The position numbers were made by a program, and so were the translations under genes. The notes under the pieces were generated by a model. That model did no database searches. It saw only the letters and a list, made by a program, of their open reading frames with translations, and had not been told where the DNA came from. This document shows positions 31,820 through 39,513 of a stretch of DNA of 44,749 bases, piece by piece. Numbering within the stretch: position 1 is the stretch's first letter; every line of letters starts with the position of its first letter. This stretch comes from Pseudonocardia lacus (GTDB lineage Bacteria; Actinomycetota; Actinomycetes; Mycobacteriales; Pseudonocardiaceae), in NCBI RefSeq assembly GCF_018531445.1, contig NZ_JAHDTH010000009.1, forward strand, positions 1 to 44,749, written 5' to 3'.

Positions 31820-33706
31820 ATGTCCTCGATCGCGATCGTCGGCGCCGGCCCGCGCGGCGTCGGCCTGCTCGAACGGCTGGCCGCCAGCGCCCCCGAGCTG
31901 CACCCCGGCGACCTCGATGTGCACCTGGTCGACCCGTACCCGGCCGGCGCCGGGCGCATCTGGCGCCACGACCAGTCGCCGCTGCTGGCGATGAACTCGA
32001 TGGCCGCCGACGTCACGATGTTCACCGACGACACGGTCGTCTGCGAGGGCCCGATCGTGGCCGGGCCGTCGTTCTGGGAGTGGGCGGGGCGGACCGACCC
32101 CGACACGCTGGAACCGGCGCTGGCCGCCGAGCTGCGCGCGGTGACGGCGTCGACGTTCCCGAGCCGCCGACTGCAGAGCGAGTACCTGGGGTGGGTGCTG
32201 CGCGACGTCGCCTCCCGGCTGCCCGACGGGATGCGGGTGCACGTGCACCGCGCCACCGCCGTCGACGTCGACGACGACGGGGGCACCCAGGTCGTGCGGC
32301 TCGACGACGGCCGCGCCCTGCGGGTCGACGCGGTCGTGCTGGCCTCCGGCCACCTCGACGCCACCCCCACCGCCGACGAGCTGGCCCTGGCCGCGCGGGC
32401 CGCCGAGCACGGCCTGCGCTACCTGCCGCCCGAGCAGACCACCGACACCGACCTGTCGGTGATCGAGCCGGGCGAGACGGTGCTGGTGCGGGGGCTGGGG
32501 CTGGCCTTCGTCGACCTGGTGGTGCTGCTGTTCGAGGGCCGCGGCGGCCGGTTCGAGCCCGACGGCGACGAGCTGCGGTACGTGCCCTCCGGTGCCGAGC
32601 CGCACCTGGTGGCCGGCTCGCCCCGCGGCTCGCTCTACCACGCCAAGCCGGCCTACCAGCTGCGCGGCGGGCGCCCGCCGCTGCCGCGGTTCTTCGGCCC
32701 GGAGCAGACCGACGACGTCGTGGCGGCCGGGGAGCCGATCGAGCTGCTCGACACCATGTGGCCGCACATGGCCAAGGAACTGGCCTGGGGCTGGTACCAC
32801 GAGCTGTTCCTGGGCCACCCCGACCGGGTCCGCCTCCCGTGGGAGGAGTTCGCCGACCGCTACACCGCGGCGGGCTGGGACTCCCCGGAGATGTTCGCGC
32901 TGCTGGCGGCGGCGGTGCCCGACCCGGTCGACCGGCTCGACCTCACCGCCATGAACGAGCCGCTGACCGGCCTCACCGCGACGAGCCTGGCCGCGCTGCA
33001 GCCGCAGGTCCGCGCCCGCATCGAGGAGGACCTGCGCCAGCACACCGACCCCGCGCACACGTCCCACCTGGGGATGTTCGTGGCGATGCTGTCGGTGTAC
33101 GGCGAGGTGGGCCGGTTGCACGCCGCCGGGGTGCTGTCGGCCCGGTCGCGCGCGTTCGACCTGAGCCGCTGGCAGGGCTTCTTCAACTCCGCGGCCAGCG
33201 GACCGCCCGGCTTCCGGGTGCGCCAACTCCTGGCGCTCTCCCACGCCGGGTACGTCGACTTCCTCGGCGCCGGAATGCTCGTCGACGTCGCCGAGGACGG
33301 CTTCCGCGCCGGCAGCGCGAGCCTGCCCGGGGCCGAACCGGTCCGCTCGACGATCCTCGTCGACGCCCGCCTCCCCGACCCCAGCGCCGCCCGCACCACC
33401 GACCCCCTGCTGGCCGGCCTCGTCCGCGACGGGGAAGCCGTGGAGGAGGTGCTGGTCGACGCCGACGGCACGGTGCTGCGCAACACCGGCCTGATCCAGG
33501 TCCGCCCGAGCGACGGGGCCCTCCTGCGGGCGTCGGGGGAGGTGCACCCGCAGCGGTTCGCGGTGGGGCCGCACACGACGGTCAAGGTGGCGGGGGCGTT
33601 CACGCGGCCCGGGATGAACGCGCAGAGCTTGCGCTACAACGATGCTGTGGCACGGGCGGTGTTGCGGAGTCTGGCGCCGGTGCGGGCGCGGTCTGCTGCT
33701 GCCTGA
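31820..33706 (+). CDS. FAD/NAD(P)-binding oxidoreductase-like protein
   Basis: This 628-residue flavoprotein-type protein begins with a dinucleotide-binding fold (SIAIVGAGPRGVGLLERLAA). It carries MNSMAADVTMFTD, a second nucleotide-binding stretch VLVRGLGLAFVDLVVLLFEG, YLPPEQTTDTDL, and a C-terminal GAFTRPGMNAQSLRYNDAVA typical of the large FAD/NAD(P)-binding family often annotated only by fold. The reaction is unknown. ATG 31820 follows AGGAG. The leader peptide 45 bases upstream shares its core with the leader of the sulfite reductase operon, suggesting expression under sulfur or cysteine limitation and perhaps a sulfur-linked redox role. It appears to be transcribed alone. Confidence 0.8.
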   Translation: MSSIAIVGAGPRGVGLLERLAASAPELHPGDLDVHLVDPYPAGAGRIWRHDQSPLLAMNSMAADVTMFTDDTVVCEGPIVAGPSFWEWAGRTDPDTLEPALAAELRAVTASTFPSRRLQSEYLGWVLRDVASRLPDGMRVHVHRATAVDVDDDGGTQVVRLDDGRALRVDAVVLASGHLDATPTADELALAARAAEHGLRYLPPEQTTDTDLSVIEPGETVLVRGLGLAFVDLVVLLFEGRGGRFEPDGDELRYVPSGAEPHLVAGSPRGSLYHAKPAYQLRGGRPPLPRFFGPEQTDDVVAAGEPIELLDTMWPHMAKELAWGWYHELFLGHPDRVRLPWEEFADRYTAAGWDSPEMFALLAAAVPDPVDRLDLTAMNEPLTGLTATSLAALQPQVRARIEEDLRQHTDPAHTSHLGMFVAMLSVYGEVGRLHAAGVLSARSRAFDLSRWQGFFNSAASGPPGFRVRQLLALSHAGYVDFLGAGMLVDVAEDGFRAGSASLPGAEPVRSTILVDARLPDPSAARTTDPLLAGLVRDGEAVEEVLVDADGTVLRNTGLIQVRPSDGALLRASGEVHPQRFAVGPHTTVKVAGAFTRPGMNAQSLRYNDAVARAVLRSLAPVRARSAAA

Positions 33707-34017
33707 CTCATCTGGTTGAGGCCTTCGGCGCTTTCTGAGGGGCCTCCGGCGGCGCCTCCGCGGCGGGCGACCTCTGATCGAGCAGGGGCTTCCGGGGGTG
33801 GAGTGGCCGCTTCGCGGCCAGCTTCGCGGTCGACCGGGAGGGCGTCTTCGCAGAGTCGCCTTGGTCTTCGCAGGGTCCACGGCACCTGCGAAGACCTCAC
33901 CGCCCCTGCGAAGACCTCACCGCCCCTGCGAAGACGTCCTCAGCCGCTCCAGCGCGGCGAATGTCCCTGAACGGGGAGGGCTGTGAGGGTGCCCAACCCG
34001 GTGGCGGGTTCAGGCCG
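33707..34017. other. Gap of about 310 bases with repeats and hairpins
   Basis: This lies between the convergent FAD/NAD(P)-binding and F420-type genes. I see no gene in it. It contains GAGGCC...GGCCTC just after the first stop, a short hairpin TGGCCGCTTCGCGGCCA near 33805, and the 20-bp repeat cluster described separately. A role as a bidirectional transcription stop is plausible. Confidence 0.5.
33844..33935. repeat. 20-bp direct repeats with perfect 12-bp inverted arms
   Basis: CCTGCGAAGACCTCACCGCC occurs at 33885-33904 and again at 33905-33924, with a third partial copy (CCTGCGAAGAC) at 33925-33935. The reverse arm GTCTTCGCAG stands at 33844-33853 and as GGTCTTCGCAGG at 33863-33874. The latter forms a perfect 12-base-pair stem with CCTGCGAAGACC at 33885-33896 around a ten-base loop. 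There are thus two left arms and three right arms, so several hairpins compete. Confidence 0.8.
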
Positions 34018-34863
34018 TCAGGTCCGGAGGGCGCTGGGGGCGTTGGCGTCCAGGATCCGGTGCAGGCCGTCCAGGGCGGCGGTGGGGCTCAGGGCTACGA
34101 CCAGGCGGTCGGCCCCGGCCTCGGCGTAAGCGGCGACAGTGGCGGGGTCGAGGCGCCGGTTCGGGGTGACGGAGACGTGCGGCGGGTCGTCGCGGCCGGT
34201 GTCGGCGGAGGCCTTGCGCAGCGCGGTGACGTGGGCCGCGGTGTCCTCGGGGGAGAGCATGAAGCCGTACCAGCCCTGGGCGTGGCGGGCGGCCCGGCGC
34301 AGGGCAGCGGGTGCGTGCCCGCCGACGACGACGGGCAGCGGGCGCTGCACCGGGCGCGGGTGGGCGTCGACGCCGGAGAACCGGACGTGGGTGCCGTCGA
34401 AGGCGGGGGCGTCGGATTCCCACAGGGTCCGCATCGCGGCCAGGTACTCGTCGGTGCGGGTGCCGCGCTCGGCCATGGGGACGCCGATCGCGGTCAGCTC
34501 GGGTTCCAGGTAGCCGGCCCCGATGCCGACCTCCAGCCGGCCACCGGAGAGCACGTCGAGGCTGGCCAGCTGCTTGGCCAGGACCAGCGGGTTGCGCTGC
34601 GGGAGGACGATGACGCCGGTGCCGAGCCGGATGCGGCGGGTGCGGGCGGCCAGGTGGGCCAGCAGCACGATCGGGTCGAGCATCGGCTCGTCGGGGTCCA
34701 GCGGTGAGGGCGCCACGCGCGGGCTGGGCACGACCACGTGCTCGCCGGCCCACAGGGAGTCGTAGCCGAGTGCTTCGGCGCGCTCGGCGACGGCCGTGGC
34801 GGTCGCCGGGTCGGTGGCGATGGTGTGGTTGTGCAGGAAGAGGCCGATCGTCGGGGTGCTCAC
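34018..34863 (-). CDS. LLM-class F420-dependent oxidoreductase
   Basis: This 281-residue luciferase-like TIM barrel belongs to the F420-dependent branch. GLFLHNHTIATDPATATAVA opens the protein and YDSLWAGEHVVVPS carries the family's Glu-His near the cofactor site. TRRIRLGTGVIVLPQRNPL, LSGGRLEVGIGAGY and RPLPVVVGGHAPAALRRAA complete the pattern. It probably uses F420 to reduce or oxidise a small molecule. GTG 34863 has no strong ribosome site. It starts downstream of the TauE gene and the 67-bp palindrome, so it is likely a separate transcript. Substrate unknown. Confidence 0.85.
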   Translation of the reverse strand: MSTPTIGLFLHNHTIATDPATATAVAERAEALGYDSLWAGEHVVVPSPRVAPSPLDPDEPMLDPIVLLAHLAARTRRIRLGTGVIVLPQRNPLVLAKQLASLDVLSGGRLEVGIGAGYLEPELTAIGVPMAERGTRTDEYLAAMRTLWESDAPAFDGTHVRFSGVDAHPRPVQRPLPVVVGGHAPAALRRAARHAQGWYGFMLSPEDTAAHVTALRKASADTGRDDPPHVSVTPNRRLDPATVAAYAEAGADRLVVALSPTAALDGLHRILDANAPSALRT

Positions 34864-34936
34864 CGGGCCACGCTATGTCGGCGCGGGCCGGCTCGGCCCC
34901 GACGATCCGGAACCGCGGCATGCCGGACGGGCATGC

Positions 34937-35003
34937 CCCGTCGAGAACGACGTTGCTGTCGGATTGGACCGGTCCAACGGACAGCGACGTCGTTCTCGAC
35001 GGG
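34937..35003. terminator. 67-bp near-perfect palindrome after the TauE gene
   Basis: The left arm is 34937-34970 (starting CCCGTCGAGAACGACGT) and the right arm 34971-35003 (ending CGTCGTTCTCGACGGG). They meet with no designed loop and match along about 33 positions with one substitution near the middle of the arm and one small offset. It begins five bases after the minus-strand stop of the TauE gene at 35009, so a transcription terminator or 3'-end stabiliser is the simplest reading. There is no T-tract. It could also be a dispersed palindromic element. Confidence 0.6.
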
Positions 35004-35008
35004 TGGGG

Positions 35009-35938
35009 TCAGGACTTGGGGGCGGCGACCTCCTCGACGGGGCGCTCGGGCTCGTCGACGACGGCCTCGCGGGGCAGGGTGCCGCTGCGGACCTTGCTGA
35101 TCGCGATGGCGACGGCGGCGATCCAGATACCGGCGATGAACAGGTAGACCGTCGTGGAGGCCCAGTCGCTGACCTTCAGCGCCCGCAGGATCGTGCGGGT
35201 GTTGGTGAACACGATGATCCCGCCGACCGCGGCGCCCAGCACCGGCGCCGGGATCCTGGTCACCAGCCAGGCCGCCAGCGGCGCGGCCAGCACGCCGCCG
35301 AGCAGCAGCCCACCGATCGTCCACGGGTCGAGCACCGCGGACCCGATGCCGATCAGGAAGCCGATGCTGGCGGCCAGGGCGACCATGAACTCCGAGGTGT
35401 CCACCGAGCCGACGACGGTGCGCGGCGCGGTCTTGCCCGCGGTGAGCAGGGCCGGGGTGGCGACCGGGCCCCACCCGCCGCCGCCGGAGGCGTCGACGAA
35501 GCCGGCGACCAGGCCGAGCGGGGACAGGAACCGGGACCCGTGCGGGGAGGTCCGCGCCGTGGCGACCTTCGGCGGGCGCAGCGTGAACCTGAGCAGGACG
35601 TAGACGCCCAGCGCGAGCAGCACGCCCGCCATGTAGGGCGCCGCGTCCTCGGTGGACAGCGCGGACAGCACGGTCGCGCCGAGGAAGGCGCCGATCGCGC
35701 CGGGGACGCCGAGCCTGAGGACGAGCTTCCAGTCGACGTTGCCGAAGCGCCAGTGCGAGGCGCCGGCGGCGAGGGTCGTGCCGACCTCCGCGAGGTGCAC
35801 CGACGCGCTGGCGGTGGCCGGGTTGATGCCGGCGGCCAGGAGGAGGGACGTGGACGTGACGCCGTAGGCCATGCCGAGGGCGCCGTCGACGAGTTGCGCG
35901 CCGAAGCCGACGAGGGCGTAGACGATGAGCGTTTGCAT
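35009..35938 (-). CDS. Sulfite exporter TauE/SafE family membrane protein
   Basis: This is a 309-residue membrane protein with about eight helices in two similar halves. The N-terminal half has VGFGAQLVDGALGMAYGVTS and ATASASVHLAEVGTTLAAG; the C-terminal half has LGLVAGFVDASGGGGWGPVA and VGSVDTSEFMVALAASIGFL. These are the duplicated signature regions of the family, which exports sulfite, sulfoacetate or other anions. Location next to the sulfate-assimilation operon makes sulfite a reasonable substrate. The C-terminus is a charged cytoplasmic tail. ATG 35938 lacks a clear ribosome site. Upstream lie nearly 500 bases with an 11-bp repeat. Confidence 0.87.
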   Translation of the reverse strand: MQTLIVYALVGFGAQLVDGALGMAYGVTSTSLLLAAGINPATASASVHLAEVGTTLAAGASHWRFGNVDWKLVLRLGVPGAIGAFLGATVLSALSTEDAAPYMAGVLLALGVYVLLRFTLRPPKVATARTSPHGSRFLSPLGLVAGFVDASGGGGWGPVATPALLTAGKTAPRTVVGSVDTSEFMVALAASIGFLIGIGSAVLDPWTIGGLLLGGVLAAPLAAWLVTRIPAPVLGAAVGGIIVFTNTRTILRALKVSDWASTTVYLFIAGIWIAAVAIAISKVRSGTLPREAVVDEPERPVEEVAAPKS

Positions 35939-36429
35939 GGAGAAGCGACTCCGGTGTGCAGGGCAGCAGGGGACGCCCGGGGCGTGCCAGAACGCGCCGG
36001 GGGGAACCGCGGGGTCGGTGCCGGGTCAGTGCCGCGTCGATGCCGCGTCGGTATCGCGTGGATACCGCGTGGATACCGCGTCAGCGCGGGACGGGCCGGG
36101 CGCTCAGCGACAGAACTCGTCGAAGGCGTGGCCGCGCCGGGACGGCCAGAACAGCTCCAGGCCGGTGAAGAGGTGCCCCGTCATGGACGCGTCGGCGCCC
36201 GGCCGGTGGCCGGTGGCAGCGGTCGCGGAGGGCAGCACCCGACCATCGTCCGTGGGAAATGGCCTGGTTACAACCGGGTGTCCGCGCTGCGGGAGCACCC
36301 GCGCAAATGTCCGGACTTCTACCGGGATCGTGCGCAAACGCGGGCGCGCGGGATCGGCGCCCGTCGGGCGGGGTGATGCGGATTACGGCCGGTGTGCGGG
36401 TGACCCGTACGAGGGCCACCCGCCGCCGT
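35939..36429. other. 491-base gap between TauE gene and cysN
   Basis: I see no supported gene here. A 77-codon minus-strand frame (36104-36337) opens with TTG and lacks a ribosome site or recognisable family. The stretch 36250-36340 is less GC-rich than its surroundings and may hold the promoter of the TauE gene. The 11-bp repeat at 36015-36080 lies between this and the TauE start. The gap starts right after the cysN stop at 36430 on the same strand. Confidence 0.5.
36015..36080. repeat. Six tandem 11-bp repeats
   Basis: Successive units are TCGGTGCCGGG (36015), TCAGTGCCGCG (36026), TCGATGCCGCG (36037), TCGGTATCGCG (36048), TGGATACCGCG (36059) and TGGATACCGCG (36070), with a partial seventh at 36081. 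The period is exactly 11 bases, about one helical turn, so equivalent bases face the same side of the DNA. It ends 77 bases upstream of the TauE start. An array of binding sites or a source of slippage are both possible. Confidence 0.8.
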
Positions 36430-37737
36430 TCAGGCCTCGACGACCGCCAGCGGCGCGCCGACCAGCCCGGCGGCCAGCGTGTTGCCGGTGGGCGGGTCGA
36501 TCAGCAGGAAGCTGCCGGTGGCCCGGATGTCGGCGTAGTCGTCCACCGGGAGCGGGTCGGCCGTGCGCAGGCTCACCATGGCGATGTCGTTGACGGTGAG
36601 CGCCTCGGGCGGGTCGACGAAGCGGACGGAGTCGACGTCGAGTCGCTCGCCCAGCGCCCCCACGATGACCTGGGTCGTGCGGGCGCCGTGCTTCAGCAGC
36701 AGCCGGGCGCCGGCCCGCAGCGGCTTGTCCGCCAGCCAGCACAGGGTGGCCTCGATCTCGGAGCCGACCCGGGGGGCGGCGCCTGCGGCGGCGATCAGGT
36801 CGCCGCGGGAGATGTCGATGTCGTCGGTCAGCCGGATGGTGACGCTGCGCCCGGCGCCGGCGGCGTCGAGCGGGCCGTCGGCGGTGTCGACGGCCGCCAC
36901 CGTGGTGCGGGCGCCGCCGGGCAGCACGACGACCTCGTCGCCGGGCGAGACCGTGCCGGAGGCCACTTGTCCGGCGTAGCCGCGGTAGTCGTGCAGCGGC
37001 CCCCAGCGCTCCTCGGCGTCGGGCAGGGCCCCCGCGCGGGGGCGGATGACGTACTGGACCGGCATCCGGAACGGCGCGCTGACCTCGGGCCCGGCGACCG
37101 GCACCGACTCCAGGTGCCCGAGCAGCGTCGGGCCGTCGTACCAGGGCGTGCGCGTCGAGCGCTCGACGACGTTGTCGCCCGCCAGCGCGGACACCGGGAT
37201 CACCTGCACCGCCTCGTCGGCGAACCCGACCGAGCGGGCCAGGCCGGAGAAGTCCTTGGCGATGGTGGTCAGCGTCTCCTCGTCGAAGCCGACGAGGTCG
37301 ATCTTGTTGATGGCCAGCACCAGCCGGGGCACCCGCAGCAGCGCCAGGACGGCGGCGTGCCGGCGGGTCTGCTCGACGATGCCGTTGCGCGCGTCGACCA
37401 GCAGCACGGCCAGCTCGGCGGTGGAGGCGCCGGTGACGGTGTTGCGCGTGTACTGGACGTGGCCGGGGGTGTCGGCGAGCACGAACTCGCGGGTGGGCGT
37501 GCCGAAGTAGCGGTAGGCGACGTCGATGGTGATGCCCTGCTCGCGCTCCGCGCGCAGGCCGTCGACCAGCAGCGACAGGTCGGGCGTCGACATGCCCTTG
37601 TCGACCGAGGCGCGCTCGACGGCCTCGATCTGGTCGGCCAGCACCGACTTGGTGTCGTAGAGCAACCGGCCCACCAGCGTGGACTTGCCGTCGTCCACCG
37701 ACCCCGCGGTGGCGAACCGGAGCAGGTCACGCGCCAC
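36430..37737 (-). CDS. cysN: Sulfate adenylyltransferase subunit 1 (GTPase)
   Basis: This 435-residue elongation-factor-like GTPase subunit of ATP sulfurylase drives adenylation of sulfate by CysD through GTP hydrolysis. The P-loop GSVDDGKS is at residues 12-19, followed by the switch region EREQGITIDVAYRYF, DTPGHVQYTRN (G3), and NKIDLVGFDEE (G4). Two beta-barrel domains follow. There is no C-terminal APS kinase (CysC) domain, which agrees with direct APS reduction by the CysH encoded upstream. GTG 37737 shares one base with the cysD TAG stop. It is the last gene of the sir-cysH-cysD-cysN operon. Confidence 0.95.
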   Translation of the reverse strand: MARDLLRFATAGSVDDGKSTLVGRLLYDTKSVLADQIEAVERASVDKGMSTPDLSLLVDGLRAEREQGITIDVAYRYFGTPTREFVLADTPGHVQYTRNTVTGASTAELAVLLVDARNGIVEQTRRHAAVLALLRVPRLVLAINKIDLVGFDEETLTTIAKDFSGLARSVGFADEAVQVIPVSALAGDNVVERSTRTPWYDGPTLLGHLESVPVAGPEVSAPFRMPVQYVIRPRAGALPDAEERWGPLHDYRGYAGQVASGTVSPGDEVVVLPGGARTTVAAVDTADGPLDAAGAGRSVTIRLTDDIDISRGDLIAAAGAAPRVGSEIEATLCWLADKPLRAGARLLLKHGARTTQVIVGALGERLDVDSVRFVDPPEALTVNDIAMVSLRTADPLPVDDYADIRATGSFLLIDPPTGNTLAAGLVGAPLAVVEA

Positions 37738-38639
37738 TAGAAGTACCCCTCACGCTTGCGGTCCTCCATCGCGGCCTCCGACAGCCGGTCGTCGGCGCGG
37801 GTGGCGCCGCGTTCGGTGAGCCGCGACGCGGTGACCTCGTCGATGATCTCGTCCAGGGTGCTGGCGGTGGACTCCACCGCGCCGGTGCAGGAGCCGTCGC
37901 CGACGGTCCGGTAGCGCACCGACCTGAGCTCCAGGCCCTCCGCGCCGCGGGGCCCGCCCCAGGGGCCCTCGGCCAGCCACATGCCGTCGCGGCGGAAGAC
38001 CTCGCGCCGGTGCGCGAAGTAGATCGACGGCAGCTCGATGCCCTCGCGCTGGATGTAGCGCCAGACGTCCAGCTCGGTCCAGTTGGAGATGGGGAACACC
38101 CGCACGTGCTCGCCGGCGGCGTGCCGGCCGTTGTAGAGGTTCCACAGCTCGGGGCGCTGGCTGCGCGGGTCCCACCGGCCGAACGCGTCGCGCAGGCTGA
38201 TGATCCGCTCCTTGGCCCGCGCGCGTTCCTCGTCGCGCCGGCCGCCGCCGAAGACCGCGTCGAAGCGGTGCTCGTTGATGCTGTCGAGCAGGGGGACGGT
38301 CTGCAGGGGGTTGCGGGTGCCGTCGGGGCGCTCGGTGAGCCGGCCGTCGTCGATCCAGTCCTGGACGTGCGCGACGTGCAGGCGCAGCCCGAGGCGCTCG
38401 ACGAGCCGGTCGCGGAAGTCGATGACCTCCGGGTAGTTGTGCCCGGTGTCGACGTGCAGCAGCGGGAACGGCACCGGGGCCGGGGCGAACGCCTTGACCG
38501 CCAGGTGCACCAGCAGGGTGGAGTCCTTGCCGCCGGAGAACAGGATCACCGGGCGGTCGAACTCGCCGGCGACCTCGCGGAAGATGTGGATGGACTCGGA
38601 CTCCAGCGCGTCGAGCGCGTCCAGCACGGGTGCGGTCAC
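37737..38639 (-). CDS. cysD: Sulfate adenylyltransferase subunit 2
   Basis: This 300-residue PP-loop ATP pyrophosphatase forms adenosine 5'-phosphosulfate from sulfate and ATP with CysN. Motifs are LFSGGKDSTLLVHLAVKAF (PP-loop, near residue 33), LLHVDTGHNYPEVIDFRD, FGGGRRDEERARAKERI, and FPISNWTELDVWRYIQREGI. The C-terminus ends KREGYF as in other CysD proteins, so the gene is complete. The GTG at 38639 overlaps the cysH stop by four bases (GTGA). Regulation is expected from the leader peptide at the operon's head (41282-41362). Confidence 0.95.
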   Translation of the reverse strand: MTAPVLDALDALESESIHIFREVAGEFDRPVILFSGGKDSTLLVHLAVKAFAPAPVPFPLLHVDTGHNYPEVIDFRDRLVERLGLRLHVAHVQDWIDDGRLTERPDGTRNPLQTVPLLDSINEHRFDAVFGGGRRDEERARAKERIISLRDAFGRWDPRSQRPELWNLYNGRHAAGEHVRVFPISNWTELDVWRYIQREGIELPSIYFAHRREVFRRDGMWLAEGPWGGPRGAEGLELRSVRYRTVGDGSCTGAVESTASTLDEIIDEVTASRLTERGATRADDRLSEAAMEDRKREGYF

Positions 38640-39340
38640 TGGACGTGCAGCCCGCACTCGATCTTGCCGGTGCCGGCCCACCGGCCGCTGCGCGGATCGG
38701 CGCCGGGCAGCGGCTTGGCCGTGCACGGCGCGCAGCCGATGCTCGGGTAGCCCTCGGCCACCAGCGGGTTGACCAGCACGCCGTTCGCCTCGATGTAGGC
38801 CTGCATGTCCTCGTCGCTCCACGCGGCGATCGGGTTGATCTTCACCAGCCCGAACTTCTCGTCGTAGCTGATCGGCGGGGTGTTCGCCCTGGTGGGGGCC
38901 TCGACGCGGCGGACACCGGTGACCCAGGCGTCGTAGCCGCGCAGGGTGTTCTGCAGCGGGGCGACCTTGCGCAGCGCGCAGCACCGGTTCGGGTCGCGGG
39001 CGAACAGGTCCTTGCCCAGGAGGCTGTCCTGCTGGGCGACCGTGTGCTCGGCCGTCGCGTTGACCATCCGGACGTCGTAGACGTGCTCGACGGCGTCGCG
39101 GGTGCCGATGGTCTCGGCGAAGTGGTAACCGGTCTCCAGGAACAGCACGTCCACGCCGGGGGCGGCCTTGGCCGCCAGGTCGACGAGGACCGCGTCCTGC
39201 ATGTTCGACGCCACGATCAGCCGGTCGCCGAACATCGCCGCGGCCCAGGTCAGCAGCTCCTCGGCGGTCGCGTCCGGGCCGAACTCGGTCGCCGCGCGCG
39301 CGGCCACCGCCCGCAGATCGGTCTCCGTCGCAACGCTCAC
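38636..39340 (-). CDS. cysH: Adenylyl-sulfate (APS) reductase, iron-sulfur type
   Basis: This 234-residue protein reduces activated sulfate to sulfite with thioredoxin. It has the four cluster-binding cysteines of the APS-using class: Cys120-Cys121 in RCCALRKV and Cys203/Cys206 in IGCAPCTAK. The catalytic Cys229 lies in the C-terminal KIECGLH. LETGYHFAET and WVTGVRRVEAPTRA are further family blocks. The cluster and the absence of an APS kinase agree on APS, not PAPS, as substrate. GTG 39340 overlaps the stop of the small zinc-ribbon gene (GTGA), and its stop overlaps cysD. Confidence 0.94.
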   Translation of the reverse strand: MSVATETDLRAVAARAATEFGPDATAEELLTWAAAMFGDRLIVASNMQDAVLVDLAAKAAPGVDVLFLETGYHFAETIGTRDAVEHVYDVRMVNATAEHTVAQQDSLLGKDLFARDPNRCCALRKVAPLQNTLRGYDAWVTGVRRVEAPTRANTPPISYDEKFGLVKINPIAAWSDEDMQAYIEANGVLVNPLVAEGYPSIGCAPCTAKPLPGADPRSGRWAGTGKIECGLHVQ

Positions 39341-39504
39341 CGTGACACCTCCGGGACTCCGATTCCGATCATCTTCACGGCGAAGGTCCGCAGGCAGCCC
39401 GCGCAGAACCAGGCCCCGTGCGGCACGCGCTCGGTCTGCTCGGCCGGGCGCAGGTCCTCCTCGCCGCAGTACGGGCAGTAGAAGGGGACCGCGCGCTCAG
39501 ACAT
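39337..39504 (-). CDS. 55-residue zinc-ribbon protein of the sulfite reductase operon
   Basis: This small protein starts MSERAVPFYCPYCGEEDLRP and has a second CxxC in WFCAGCLRTFAVKM, so two CxxC pairs 21 residues apart form a probable zinc ribbon or rubredoxin-like knuckle. It lies between sir (its ATG is nine bases after that stop) and cysH (four-base GTGA overlap), so it is translationally coupled and almost certainly part of the pathway. Small CxxC proteins are found in this position in other actinobacteria; I know of no proven function. It could aid electron transfer, metal delivery or complex assembly. Confidence 0.85.
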   Translation of the reverse strand: MSERAVPFYCPYCGEEDLRPAEQTERVPHGAWFCAGCLRTFAVKMIGIGVPEVSR

Positions 39505-39513
39505 TCCGGGACC

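Noticed and set aside
31707..31994. A 95-codon frame from ATG 31707 over the second leader peptide
   Set aside because: It runs into the FAD/NAD(P)-binding gene in another frame and is Ala/Pro/Arg-rich; the 20-residue leader in the neighbouring frame has the conserved core instead.
33885..33935. Possible CRISPR array
   Set aside because: The 20-bp units are directly adjacent with no spacers, and no cas genes are present.
35939..36014. A Cys-containing leader upstream of the TauE gene (TGC TGC codons in frame with the ATG)
   Set aside because: No start codon or stop gives a separate short frame, and the RRHVD core is absent.
36104..36337. A 77-codon minus-strand frame in the gap between cysN and the TauE gene
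   Set aside because: TTG start, no ribosome site, no recognisable family; the composition does not look like the neighbouring genes.
36430..37737. CysN-CysC (NodQ-type) fusion
   Set aside because: The protein ends after the second barrel at 435 residues with no APS kinase domain.
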